A stretch of 64,000 bases of DNA, from the NCBI GenBank assembly GCA_008000375.1, contig SMOI01000189.1:1-64000 (forward strand), written 5' to 3'. A model generated the notes under the pieces. It ran no database searches. It was not told where the DNA came from and worked only from the letters and a program-made list of their open reading frames with translations. Positions 54,801-64,000 of the stretch are shown piece by piece. Each line of letters begins with the position of its first letter. Position 1 is the first letter of the stretch. Source of the stretch: Poteriospumella lacustris. Lineage: Eukaryota > Sar > Chrysophyceae > Chromulinales > Dinobryaceae. Position numbers and translations under genes: made by a program.

Positions 54801-55931
54801 AGCTGTAGCAGAAGCAGTGGCTGTTGTGGAGCTGGGGACGGTGGTGGTGCCTTCTGCGCGAGGAGCAGGTGCAGCGGCAGCGGTAGCGGCGGCAGCTTTC
54901 TTCTCCGCAGCAGCAGCCTTCTTTTCCGCAGCCACCGCGGCAGCTTTCTCTTTCTTCAGCTGAGCAGCCGTCTTTGGCGCCTCCGCGGTCACTGCAGTTG
55001 CAGCTGCTATCTTAGAAGGCGCCTGCTCTTGAGGCTTCGACTGTTGCGATTGCGCTTGCTGCTGCTGTAACTGCTGCTGCTGTAGCTGATATTGCTGCTG
55101 CTTTTGAAGCTGCTTCTGTTGCTTCAGGGTTAATTTCTTTGCCGGGGCAGGTGTCGTAGGAGCAGCAGCTTCCGCAGGCACTGTGGTGGTGGCAGCAGCA
55201 GCAGCAGCTACCGCAGCTGGAACCGTAACGGGAGCTGCCACTGGTGCCGCAGGGGTCGCAGGCGGTGCCACAGGGGTCGCAGGCGGCGCCACTTTCGCCT
55301 CCGATGGCTTCATCTTCTTATTCGTCTGTGGGGATCGGATATCATTCACCTCGGCAGGTCGTTTGCGCTCATTGGCCGGCCCCTCCCCGTTCACCAAGCG
55401 GCTCACGGACGACAGACACTCGTGCACGCTATCCAACGACGTACGCACTTGTGATCGAACGCTCTCCAACACTTGTACAGGAACAACGATTCCACTTTCA
55501 TGCGAAGCAATCGTAGATTGAACGATGGAGTCCACTTCGCGTAACTTGGTCGACAGAACTTTCAAGTCCTTCACGACCGTGACCGAGTTGTCCACGGCGC
55601 GGAATCCTTCCAAATAGATCTCCTTCGGGGCTTTGGAAGACTCAAAAATGCTACTAATCTTCATCGAGGGCAGTACATACGCAAAGGTGACACCAGCAGC
55701 TGGTTTGGCCTTTCCTTTCTTTCCTGGTGCAGCAGTTTCGTCACGTTGCGAAGACTGTTCTCCCGATTCCAACTTGATTTTCGTTGCATATCGCTTGCTC
55801 AAATCAGTATTATCGTTGGGGCGATTTGTTCTGACGGCCAAGACGTGATTGTAGACGTCCTCGACGATAGAGTCCGGGCCAAACAAAACGACGGATTGAA
55901 AACCGTCGTCGCACACTGCTTTGATCGACAT
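51849..55931 (-). CDS. Nopp140/treacle-like low-complexity nucleolar phosphoprotein (1360 aa)
   Basis: Single exon. Residues 1 to about 190 look folded ('IKAVCDDGFQSVVLFGPDSIVEDVY', 'GVTFAYVLPSMKIS', 'KEIYLEGFRAVDNSVTVVKDLKVL', then a helix 'RSQVRTSLDSVHECLSSVSRLV') and match no family I recognise. From 190 on, basic Ala/Lys/Pro/Thr stretches alternate with acidic Ser tracts (SDSDSDSD and SGSDSDS) about eight times, the plan of Nopp140 and treacle, whose Ser tracts are CK2 targets that bind RNA polymerase I and snoRNPs. A Gln-rich stretch lies near 285. The end is NNKRKKVA, a nuclear-signal-like basic tail. The LisH N-terminus and SRP40 C-domain of true Nopp140 are not seen, so this is an analogue by composition. 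CTG/TCA triplet expansions encode the tracts. Confidence 0.65.
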   Translation of the reverse strand: MSIKAVCDDGFQSVVLFGPDSIVEDVYNHVLAVRTNRPNDNTDLSKRYATKIKLESGEQSSQRDETAAPGKKGKAKPAAGVTFAYVLPSMKISSIFESSKAPKEIYLEGFRAVDNSVTVVKDLKVLSTKLREVDSIVQSTIASHESGIVVPVQVLESVRSQVRTSLDSVHECLSSVSRLVNGEGPANERKRPAEVNDIRSPQTNKKMKPSEAKVAPPATPVAPPATPAAPVAAPVTVPAAVAAAAAATTTVPAEAAAPTTPAPAKKLTLKQQKQLQKQQQYQLQQQQLQQQQAQSQQSKPQEQAPSKIAAATAVTAEAPKTAAQLKKEKAAAVAAEKKAAAAEKKAAAATAAAAPAPRAEGTTTVPSSTTATASATATATTPAVPQVPSKVKTVIGAPKVPTAPPTATKVAPMGAAAIQAAAASAMTDSESEDNNKAPATKNAPKPTAKATKATAAAAAAASKPATKPAATATAAAAAAKTAASAKTVSSDSSGSDSGSDSDSDSDSGSDSDSDSDSGSSTDSAEARKVTKTTTTATAKAAVAKGAAAKAGAKAVAVAPEKKILAANKATKAAAAAKDAGSDSESDASFSSTKAAPKGPATASKATSAAAPAAAKGKAAAAKATKVTSESESVSSSSGSDSDSDSDSGSDSDSSSSSSSSAAAPSKNAAATTGKAGQAKPTTKAPQPPTKASAAATKAAAAATAAAAAKKPKTTVLTSSDSDSDSDSDSDSDDSGSESDSESEAPPTAANASKPKTQTQTLKKAAPAKLNGTQPAATPAAPPAPTTSSMPSSVKPLPATHPFATLDVNVPLEFSQSQPDAHEVTQLTAAAAPTTSTAAAVVDIYDVPSTAPDGNDSQETTLQPSSVGSSATANVTTRVTRARVAGTKPTAAEKPTTAAAAAPAAAAPAVAPASKKPPLVTPAKKINAVPQPIFSSDSESNDSDASGSDSDSDSDSDSGSSSTVVKATKTPTATTTASAASSAKKGFVPARERLTATDTLTQTQAASPSVSSDSDDDGSDSDASTPIAPRSQQTPAAHRLSLSQASSLLSLPAPPAALQKLLVDSTVHFKPPSHFLPSHAITATPAASQVLTQSQDVLTSSSDDDDDDSDDGDKDAPSRSAAYWSQMAASSPSKFVDTVLSQPTATATTTPKRPPMASPAMGNKGLRGGVVSGTKNKPVTATSSSAAPASGVEDNAVTALPASQATQSSNGSNKTPATGKKKGTAAAAAGGGAKTPAASAATAATKGLKALIEQSAESDGVVDLTAVASQQSSVTPVAPPKKTVTVSARGRKSTGGTAVAAPLTGNKRSLDLTVAAPKTPAASEKAASTTATTASSSASKTNSQAAATAAVNTNNKRKKVA

Positions 55932-58388
55932 AGCTCGACGTTGACGTTACAAAAGATCACTGGCGTTTCCCAACTACAAAAGAGAACTGTAGGAGCGTAC
56001 TGCAAGAACTCCAATGCATTTTTATGAGATGATAATAACCAAGAGGATCGATGATCGGTGGATGACTGGTCCCTATTTTTACACAAACGTCCCAGACTAT
56101 TGTGTTCCGAAGGAGAGGTGAGGTCCACACTGCTACTGAGGTCCTGAGCGGAATTTAAAGGCCACATCGCACATACACGTGTATTCAAGAAGTGTGGCGT
56201 TCTTGACTATGTCGCATTTATCATCCTACATGCTGTTTGTCACGGGTAAGATGCCAGCAGGGGCGAAAGAGCAATCATCAGCAGAAGAAAGATCACTGAC
56301 CCAAAGCATTTGTTTGCTGATTGACAACACAACACAAGAATGGAGATACTACACTGAATAAATCGATAAGTTAGGTTGCGTTTGACTTGAGTCATACACA
56401 CTTGCTCAGCACGTTCACCAAGACATAATGTGGCGGGAGAAAACAGAGGAGAGCAGCAACAGTTGCTGCTACTACTACAATCAACAATAGCAGAACGCTA
56501 ATGGTAACAGGCGAAGCGATGTGACAGTACAGCAGAAGACGAAGGGAAGGCGCAAGGGATGAAGTATGTGAGGGACCACTACCATACGTAGCCGCTTCGC
56601 TGAGTCAACACCAACAACGACAGCAGCAGCTACGCGCACTTGCCAATACACATAGACAGCGATGGTAAATGGACAAACAGGGTGAGAGACTCGAGAGAGA
56701 CACCTACCACCACCTTATCAAGCAGGCGATGAACAAAACCGATTTGAGTCCGATTTGAAGAACAAACCGCAGGAAAGACAGCATTTCATCGCACACAAAC
56801 CAACGATTGGGGGGAGGGGGGAGTAATTTGAGAATCTAACGAATGTACAAATATGACGCGGGAGGAAGACGTGAAGGGATCTCAGTCGGGTCGAGTACCC
56901 GTACTCATCTCACCTATACGCACTCATCCCCCATGTATCGCATACAATAACGCCAACAAAAACAGCAACAGCTGTAACAATAACAACCATTGAGAAAGCA
57001 AACTACACTACTGCGGCCGTAAACAGTGGCGGGGTAGTGGTTCAACGATAAAATCAAAACAGACCCGCTCATCACCACTACACCGCATCCAACACGCCGA
57101 ACGAAACGGCTGTGGTCACTGTCGAGAAGATGAGCGCTACTAACGGTGTAGGGTGTGTGGGGGGCAGGAAGGGGAAAGGGATGGGGAACCCCCGCCCCCT
57201 GTGTAAAATGTAAAATGGAGAAAAAACTCGCTGGAGCAATGTCGAAACGAAGCGCCCAACGAAACCGGAGGAACAAACAGGCACTGGACAAACGTGCCGA
57301 ACACAAATAAACCGACACATTCACGTGTGCAACCATGATCGTATATGATTGCAAACGGAGGATAACTGATGAAAAGAAAACAACTGCTCGTCGAATGGAG
57401 ACGACGAGAGAGGAAGAGTGAGAGAGTGAGAAAGAGAGGGGTGAGAAGGGAGATGGTCGCAATATGGTTAACCACCGAATCGCAACAGACGATGAAACAA
57501 AAGGAAGACTATCGAATGGAAGAACAAATTTCAGAAACAGCAGGACTTTGACTGTGGCGGAGAGGATAGACACCATTCGTAAGACAGCGGAGGACGAAGA
57601 GAGCGGTTGGAGGGTAGACGATGAACGTTACTACCCCCCATGGACCCTTGCGTCTCAACCAAAAAATACAGTATAAATTCATTCATCGACTATGAACGAG
57701 AAGCAATGAATATCAGGTAGTGTGCTTTGACCATGTTTGTTGCTTGACAGTCAATAGAGTGGGTAATATAATACGACAACGATGGATGAGAGGTACACGC
57801 GGCGGAAAAGAAACGAACAACCGAACAAACAAAAAACAGCAAATGTAGTCATATCATCACGTATGCAGATGGGTGGAAGAGGAAGAGGAAGAGGAAGAGG
57901 GACGAACAGGACTGGGAAGGAAGAGGACGAAAGGGAAATGGACGTGAGGTGTATGTGACGACGGAAACACCGGCAACTGATGACCAATGCGCAACGACAT
58001 CACATCAACGAAAAAACTCGAGAAAATGAATAGGAGATGCAAACGGGAATGAGTAAAGTTCGATTTGCTTCGGGGGGAGAGAGAACGTTCAGCAGAACCA
58101 CGTCGTCGAGCACTGTTGTGCTCTGGCAGTGTAGAAGAGGGGCAAAAGGTAACGTAGAGAACGAATCAATGTATGTAGGATGTCAACTGGTATAAAGTAG
58201 ATACTAATTTGGGAGCGGGGAGGAAGGAGAGGGATGCAAAGGTGATAAGAGACAGAAGTGTGGTGGTGTGAATGTGCTCTGCCAATTGAACAACGGGGGC
58301 GAAGGCGCACATGTTAACGTCGATAAGTGAACTGCGGAGGAAACGTAGATATGTTTGGAACATGGTACAGAGTAGTTCACAAACCAAA
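55932..58388. other. Gene-poor region, 2.46 kb
   Basis: Just upstream of the Nopp140-like gene the sequence is mixed; from about 56400 the plus strand becomes A/G-rich (CAGCAGAAG, GAGAGAG and GGAAGAGG blocks) to 58388. Frames on the minus strand (56914-57576 for example) are Ser/Leu/Phe-rich without domains. I see no gene I can support. The region is downstream of the minus-strand gene at 58389. Confidence 0.55.
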
Positions 58389-58841
58389 CTAAGAAGAGGA
58401 AGAAGGGGAAGGAGACGAGTCAGAAGATAGAGGGGTATCATGGACCTCCACGACCGTCGCATGACGCACATGGGCATGAGTGTGGTGTTCATTCTTCGAC
58501 AATTTCTTTCGACCATAAAACACAGTATGCTCCTCAAAGAGATCTAAAGAATGGACACTGGAAGAGCTACTCGCCACAGAATGTTCTGCGGATGACAAAT
58601 CGGTGACTGATCGTTGCTTTCTCATTTTGTGAGATCGCAGGAGATCGTGGTCGGGATCACGGCTTGCGGAGGATGTTGATTCATCGAAAAACGATTCATT
58701 GGGAGACGTGATCGTTTCCAGCCTTCGCTCATTTAAAATTGCTCGATATTCCTCACTAACTATCGACGGTTGACGGGTCAAAGTACCTATGTTGTTGTAC
58801 AGATTAGGCTCATAAATGTGGCGGAAAAAGCTTTGACTCAT
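58389..58841 (-). CDS. Small Ser-rich protein (150 aa)
   Basis: The start at 58841 (MSQSFFRHIYEPNLYN) is preferred to 58970, because the extra N-terminus is hydrophobic and unlike the rest. Residues 1-60 contain 'LTRQPSIVSEEYRAILNERRLETI', a short helix; the middle is 'HKMRKQRSVTDLSSAEHS' with likely Ser phosphorylation sites; the end is a poly-Ser run. It is mostly disordered. No family is recognised. It diverges from the Ser/Pro-rich gene at 59400. Confidence 0.5.
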   Translation of the reverse strand: MSQSFFRHIYEPNLYNNIGTLTRQPSIVSEEYRAILNERRLETITSPNESFFDESTSSASRDPDHDLLRSHKMRKQRSVTDLSSAEHSVASSSSSVHSLDLFEEHTVFYGRKKLSKNEHHTHAHVRHATVVEVHDTPLSSDSSPSPSSSS

Positions 58842-59399
58842 GGAATAGAATGGAAGCAATACGATAATCAACACGACGTGCGTGCAGGAGTAAAATTCTA
58901 TTCGCTTTTCGTGTATGAAAGGGATACTTATTATTCTTCGATCAAATCTTTCACGTCCTGCTGCCTGCACGCCATGTGTGCCGTTTTGGGTTTGTGAAGA
59001 ACCAGCTCGTGTTCACCATTCAAACCGACGTTGTACAACGAATTGAACCACATGTACCATAGATATGTTACAAGTACGAGTATATTCAGTACATCAAAAC
59101 AGATTCACAAAAACCAAAGACCAAACCGCCTCTACGTCGCACACCATCACATCATCAGGCAGCCATCGGGCACCGGTATATGTATAACTCGCAAGCGTTC
59201 TCAGCAAAAGCAGACGACTGATCATTCATAAACTTACACGTACCAACAGATGTTGGAAGATAAGTGATTGGAACGAGTTATTTTTGACTAACTGAAATAT
59301 TTTTGTTGGAAGTCGGACATTGGACTTGGAGTTTTCGATTCCCTCGCTATTCAATCACCTCCCCCCGACAGATATTCCCATTTTTATTCTCCAAGACAA
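58842..59399. promoter_or_regulatory. Divergent intergenic region, 558 bp
   Basis: AT-richer spacer between two outward-facing Ser-rich genes. No gene supported; a promoter role is inferred. Confidence 0.4.
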
Positions 59400-60041
59400 A
59401 TGAACCGAAGTTTTTATTCACAAAACACTCGACAGAATGATTCATCGCCGAAATCCCCGAAATCTATCTTTACTTCTACTTCCTCACCGTCGTCTTCCTC
59501 CAATTTGAAACTGCCGCCAATCGGTAGCCGGCCGAACTCACAATGCCAATCTCGACCTGGTTCTCGCCTGGAAAGGGGGATGATGAGCCCTCGAACGATT
59601 GAGCGAACGTTCTCGGACACTTTGTATTCCCCACGATCCCCACGACGCGAAGGCGTCTCCCCTAAGTCTCAAAAGCTTCCACCGTTGGCGAAATCCGTCA
59701 GCAGTTGCTCAATCAATAGCTGTGATTCTTGGGAATCAGTAACATCACGACGATCACAAGCCTCCGATTACACCACTACGGTAACTTCATCTTCCAAATC
59801 CGTCAGCGGTGACGCGTTCAATGTACCGATCACGCGCATTCATCACTTGGAGAAATCACAAAAGTACAGGCGACCTTCGAGTCCTTCTGACCGTCTTTTT
59901 CAATCACAAAACCCCAATCTTCTTAAGACGTCTTTGACTCCGAAAGCTGTGGCTGAATTATTTTGGGAATACGAAAGCGAGTGCATGGCGCTGCCAGGGA
60001 GTTCGTACCCCTTGGAGCGGCTTGATTCTATCGACAGATAG
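59400..60041 (+). CDS. Ser/Pro-rich protein, paralogue 1 (213 aa)
   Basis: ATG at 59400. A disordered Ser/Pro/Arg-rich protein with many SP and RSP sites ('SPKSPKS', 'LYSPRSPRREGVSPKS'), suitable for proline-directed kinases, and two 'LPPI/LPPL' patches. The C-terminal 75 residues contain a conserved block shared with the gene at 61764: 'VPITRIHHLEKSQ', 'RRPSSPSDRLFQSQNPNLLK' and 'LTPKAVAELFWEYESE'. No known domain. The paralogue match makes it a real gene rather than a chance frame. Confidence 0.7.
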   Translation: MNRSFYSQNTRQNDSSPKSPKSIFTSTSSPSSSSNLKLPPIGSRPNSQCQSRPGSRLERGMMSPRTIERTFSDTLYSPRSPRREGVSPKSQKLPPLAKSVSSCSINSCDSWESVTSRRSQASDYTTTVTSSSKSVSGDAFNVPITRIHHLEKSQKYRRPSSPSDRLFQSQNPNLLKTSLTPKAVAELFWEYESECMALPGSSYPLERLDSIDR

Positions 60042-61763
60042 CTGGCTGATTTACGTTTATCCCATGTGCAGAGAACTGTGCATTGCCTACGGGTTTATAT
60101 CATTTATATCGATGTGAATTCGTGTTGTTTTCATCTGTCACCCGCTTCTCGAAGTCAAGGAGTATCTTTTGCTCAAACCTTCGGAGCGGGGTTTTGTTTC
60201 TTCTCTTCCTTCAACCTAGCACTTGAGCCATTGGCCCAGGTTGTTTATTGGATTTTTTATTTGGATCCTAATCCGTTTGGACTTCATCATTTGATTGTCC
60301 GTGAAGAATTGCTGATTTTGTCTGTTTTCATGTGCACTCAAGGGTCTGTGCGTTTGATAGAACATGTGTTCTGTGATTATCTACATTAATTTAGTGCTTG
60401 GTCGTGCTGCTATTTGAAGAGTGGGTCTTTCTTCGATGTGACAGGTCCATGCAATTGAGGGTTTGCTTTGTGGTGATTGTATAAGACCTGTGTGCGTGCT
60501 TTGGTCATTGTAAATTGTCCATTACGCTCTTCGTGGTGATGAGTTGACTTTCCTTGTAAAAATATCGACGAATTGGCGATTCGTGAGATGATGTCATTTC
60601 TCTCTTCGCGGTGTACATGTATTGCATATCATTTTACTAGGCGGCCTCCATTGGATGTGTTGTTTCTTCTCTGTGCGTCTTTTGGCAGCGGTTGCAATGG
60701 AATAGGTGTCTGCATTTTCTTCTTTATTTGATTTTGATTGCTTCCCGTACTTATCGACGCATCTCGTGGTGGGTGCTATCGATCAGCATCGTCTCATTTT
60801 ATTTATTGTGTGTATTGAACGTGTGTGTTATTCGGTAGTTGTATGTCAGCTTCGAAAAGACAGACCAGAGAAGGAGTTAGTAGCGTGCCTCTCTCGTCTG
60901 TCTCTCGGGAAATATTCGTGTCAATCCATCCTGTAAACCGTGTGCATTAACCATCCAAAAGGAATACCACCATGTAGCTGTGGTAATTCCCAACTCTAAA
61001 TAATTCCATTTTTCAGAACATCGACGGTTTATCCGCCTTTTTGTGAACATTTGTAAATTTCTTGAGACAAAGATATACAACGCGATGCTGATCACAGGAG
61101 AGAATGGACTGGTTTGGTCTCAATTTAGACTCTTCGACCTGAGACACGTAAACACAACAGAGGGATTGACAAACGTGAACCGTTAAGTCGCCCTACGAAT
61201 GGCCAGTGGCTATTATGGGGGAACTAGTATTGAGAAAACGCGTACCTATTCACAAGAAGAGGCCAGCGCTGTTTGTGGCTACACAATGATCGAGTACATA
61301 GCTTGTTTTCTTTCCATGACAACGCACCAATTGTCTTGAAATGAAGCGTTGCTTGGGTAAAAGAAGACTACACTTCGTCACCCAAGGCACCCTCGACAAC
61401 TCATTCAACGCTCAAGTGACGCTTCTTTTCTTGTTGTCCGCCAAATAAGACGTGAAAAGCTCTTGTCCGTTGGATTTGCGGCCCTCCTCTGTGTGCCTGA
61501 GAGGTGCGCACACCACATCCCGCACGGTAGAGCACACCCGAACAAGGTAGTTCACACTCCACCGCTGGTGGTCGCTCACAACGGCGCACAATGGTGTGCA
61601 AGCGCAACGCACGAGCGACGTGGACACGACTGGCATTCTTCATGTGAATCTCACAACGATAGGTTTGAAACCAAAACACAAAACAATATAGTTTCCCTTG
61701 CAGCTATATATTGTACTTGGCTATTACATTCTTTTGTTATCAATTATCAAATCCACCCTGAAA
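60042..61763. other. Intergenic region, 1.7 kb
   Basis: The first kilobase after the Ser/Pro-rich gene is T/G/C-rich in the sense strand, as expected of a long 3' flank. From about 60950 the composition is mixed. A TATATA stretch at about 61705 lies 55 bp before the next gene's ATG and could be its TATA element. Short frames here lack support. Confidence 0.5.
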
Positions 61764-62309
61764 ATGTCAACTTTATCTTCGCGATCTGTCTCTCCACGAT
61801 CACCTCACACTGTTCAGGTCAGCCATGATTCCCCCAATAAGCTGCCACCTCTGAAGATTACGACAACGGAGCCTGTCTCTCCAAACCAAGTGGATTTCAC
61901 GAAAGTGGATTCATTGTCTCCTGGGAGAAAGATCGTGTTGGCTCCTCTCAACATCCCTAGAAATACTTCCTTCCAGAACGTTGATGAAGTCCCAGTGCAA
62001 CGTATTGCTAAACTGAAGAAGCTTCGACCTTTGAGTCCATCAGATTCTATTTCTTCCTTCTCCGGCCAAAACCTTCTTAAGAAAGCACTTTCCCCTAAAC
62101 CATCGAGCTTTCTAGATTTGTTCGAATCGTGCAGCGAAGATTCGTCGTCAGTCGACTTGGCTGCTGTTTCGAAGTCGTCCAGCCGATTATCTTCTCCTGG
62201 CTTGCCTCCCTTGGTGAAACCCCGAACAATGAATCGCATTATCTCTGACATCTCTCTTGATTCGATGGTGGACAACAACTCATCGGAGCTCTTTTTGGAA
62301 GATTTTTAA
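61764..62309 (+). CDS. Ser/Pro-rich protein, paralogue 2 (181 aa)
   Basis: The start at 61764 (MSTLSSRSVSPRSP) is preferred to the upstream 61698, which adds a hydrophobic leader. It shares its layout with the protein at 59400: SP sites at the front ('RSVSPRSP', 'LPPLKITTTEPVSP'), then 'VPVQRIAKLKKLRPLSPSDS', 'SGQNLLKKALSPK' and 'FLDLFESCSED', then 'LPPLVKPRT'. The shared block reads VP-x-x-RI ... LSPSD ... QNLLK-x-x-L-x-PK ... LFE. Otherwise disordered. Unknown role; the conserved block suggests a docking motif with SP phosphosites next to it. Confidence 0.7.
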   Translation: MSTLSSRSVSPRSPHTVQVSHDSPNKLPPLKITTTEPVSPNQVDFTKVDSLSPGRKIVLAPLNIPRNTSFQNVDEVPVQRIAKLKKLRPLSPSDSISSFSGQNLLKKALSPKPSSFLDLFESCSEDSSSVDLAAVSKSSSRLSSPGLPPLVKPRTMNRIISDISLDSMVDNNSSELFLEDF

Positions 62310-64000
62310 GCGTGTTCTATGTTGTGCTTACTTTATATGTTCTCTATTTTTGTCCTATCACATGGTTAGCATCGAACTTAACATGGTCATCGTCAAATCG
62401 TCGATTATCCTCTCGGATTAGCATTTGGTTACATTTTTATTTCCGCTGTTTGCGTGGTGAAAAGTGCTGTACAATATCGCCATCCCTTACCCCTGCCTCG
62501 TTTTCCCTTTATTAGTTTCCAGACAATTCCCAATTTTCCCAAATCCCCTTTTTTTCGTTTCGTGGGAATGTTCGACCCTGCTAGAAGAGTTCCATTTTCT
62601 CTATTTTCTACTGTACTTGTTCTCCGTTCGATACGATGCGTTCTACGTTGTGGTGTATTGATCGTCGTCATCGAGCGCCTTCGCCTGCGTTGGGGGGGGG
62701 TGCCACAGTAAAGCACCCCCCCCACTGCTCTCTCCTTCCTTCTCTCGCATGATCAGCCCTATGAAAGCCTTCTGAATCTGGACACACCGATTCGTCTCGG
62801 CATCTTGTTCACTCGCTCACCTCTGAATCCTCTGCCCCTCTTCGTCTTCTTGCTATCTGGCTTCGCGTCTTGTTTTTGCTTCTTCTCCGTCTTCCTGGTT
62901 CTTCCTTCAGTTGTCCCTGTCTGCCTGCCCTACCTTCCCCATAGTCGCTATTTATTTCGCGTTAGGACTTTATACGTGTGTGTAGTTGTTTCCTGTATGT
63001 TTTGTGCATGTACAGCCAGCTTTCGTTCTCGATCTGTTTGTACTTGCTGCCAGACTCCCCTTCTTGTGTCTTTGTTGGTTACATGTATTCTTTCCTCGTG
63101 CTGCAAAATCGTTGGAAACCCCAAGATCATGAAAGTTTTGGTGGTCGTTTTGCGCTGGTGCCGTAGTGTATTTGTCATTTGTTAGCATTAGTGTCATTGT
63201 TGATTATTCTGCGAACAACTCAAAGAAAGCCGTTCGTTTCTTCCAACCCCCCTCTAGCATACTGTTTTTGTTGATTACACTCTCAACCCCCCCCCCCCAT
63301 CACCTCTCTTCCTCACTAACTATTGAAGTCTTTGCCACACACTTTTGGGACTTTTTTCACATTAATGCTCTCCGCTCCGAACGTCTTTGGTTCGTCTTCG
63401 TTCGTTCTTGGACTGTTTATTGTTCTTTGTCTCTTTTTTGCGAGCTATTGTGCATACATACATGACATACACTCGACGACGACACCTGCGCGGTGAGTCG
63501 GCTTCCTCTTGCGAGCGACGTGTACCATCTGCAAGCAAACGTACACGATATTACGTTCCACTTTGTTGTTTCTTTAGCTTCGTTGCCTTATACTACTTTC
63601 CACGGCTTTGCTTCGTTTTCCTTGCGCTCTGGTTGTCTTCTTTCAATCCCGTTCACACCTTGTCGTCTCCTCTCCTCTCTCCCTCCCCTTCCCGCCCATT
63701 CGACTTCGTCCCACTCTCTGCCTTTGTGTCCTCGTCGTCGTTCCAGTGGTGTGGACGGTTGTAGTCACCTTTTACGTTTGATTTTACTATGTTTTACTTT
63801 GTGCTTTCATGGTTGATTATCATGTGGTCGTTTCGAGGGGATCGCGGTCGGATTTCGTTTCGTTTCACGAGGAAGTGGTAGAAACACCCCCGTTATCGTC
63901 CAGCGAATCGGAGGAGTTTTTCACACAGCATTTAACTCCCTCTGTCTCCGTATCCGTATCCACCCACCCCCCCTTTATGCGAACTGTCCAATGTTTGTTT
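62310..64000. other. Pyrimidine-rich noncoding region, 1.7 kb to window end
   Basis: The plus strand is rich in T and C throughout (CTTCTTCTC and CCTCTCTCC blocks), with a C12 run at 63287-63298 and a G9/C8 hairpin at 62693-62723. Frames are low-complexity Ser/Phe/Leu/Cys and carry no domain. It is downstream of the gene ending at 62309. Confidence 0.55.
62693..62723 (+). other. G8/C8 stem-loop
   Basis: Eight G residues and TGC (62693-62703) pair with GCA and eight C residues (62713-62723) around a 9-nt loop, giving an 11-bp perfect GC-rich stem, 384 bp after the stop of the Ser/Pro-rich gene. In RNA it would be very stable; a 3'-end or stability role is conceivable but untested. Confidence 0.75.

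Noticed and set aside
56914-57576. 220-residue minus frame downstream of the Ser-rich gene
   Set aside because: Same low-complexity pyrimidine-strand signature; no recognisable domain or real membrane topology.
62805-63816. Phe/Leu/Cys-rich plus frames near the window end, looking like membrane proteins
   Set aside because: Hydrophobicity comes from TTC/CTT-rich noncoding sequence; no charged loops and no conserved pattern.
1-64000. CRISPR arrays, insertion sequences, rRNA or tRNA genes, prokaryotic operons
   Set aside because: No regularly spaced repeats, no transposase or integrase frames, no cloverleaf-like sequences found by eye; introns and gene content are eukaryotic.

Overview
This is a nuclear window from a free-living unicellular eukaryote. 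Several genes carry short (about 60-160 nt) GT-AG spliceosomal introns. The conserved genes are eukaryotic: a PEX1 peroxisomal ATPase, CDC50 flippase subunit, SURF6/Rrp14, TRAPPC1/Bet5, and Golgi and nucleolar low-complexity proteins. Giant Sel1-repeat proteins, an LRR-polytopic membrane protein and a NagB/PIG-L fusion of a type I associate with bacteria and protists suggest an amoeboid protist. Amoebozoa is my guess from gene content only; it is not proven here. There are no rRNA genes, recognisable tRNA genes, CRISPR arrays or transposases.

Layout. 1-1.6 kb: 3' end of a Golgi-type coiled-coil gene (+). 1.8-6.5 kb: PEX1 (-). 7.0-7.5 kb: small bacterial-type PH-domain gene (-), head to head with 8.0-13.3 kb: a giant TIR-like/SAM-like/Sel1-repeat gene (+). 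14.4-15.8 kb: five-exon CDC50 gene (+), followed by a broken inverted copy of part of itself. 16.7-24.4 kb: a second, larger TIR-like/SAM-like/Sel1 gene (-), convergent with the first. 24.9-25.9 kb: two-exon ankyrin protein (+). 25.9-28.9 kb: gene-poor purine-rich stretch. 28.9-30.6 kb: unknown Ser-rich protein (-). 31.0-31.5 kb: small unknown (+). 31.9-34.0 kb: four-exon cystathionine gamma-synthase of the fungal Str2 type (-). 34.5-39.8 kb: two-exon LRR/multi-TM protein (-). 40.2-41.5 kb: SURF6 (+). 41.8-44.9 kb: a near-perfect 1.4-kb-arm palindrome carrying two identical Ala/Glu-rich proteins with a CaaX end. 45.2-46.4 kb: secreted glycosyltransferase-like protein (+). 47.3-50.1 kb: three-exon NagB/PIG-L fusion (-). 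50.6-51.2 kb: three-exon TRAPPC1 (+). 51.8-55.9 kb: Nopp140/treacle-like protein (-). 58.4-62.3 kb: three short Ser/Pro-rich proteins, two of them paralogues. The end of the window is pyrimidine-rich noncoding sequence.

The most unusual content is the convergent pair of giant proteins. They share an N-terminal plan: a predicted N-myristoylation site (MGxAxS), a TIR-like fold keeping a Glu at residue 132 in both, and a SAM-like helical module. This is followed by roughly 34 and 50 Sel1 repeats. It looks like a membrane-attached TIR sensor/scaffold pair with SARM1-like parts in a different order. The second notable structure is the palindrome with twin lipid-anchor candidates.

Most products belong to separate housekeeping pathways (peroxisome import, ER-Golgi tethering, lipid flipping, ribosome biogenesis, methionine and amino-sugar metabolism). 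I see no operon-like logic apart from the Sel1 pair and the duplicated genes.
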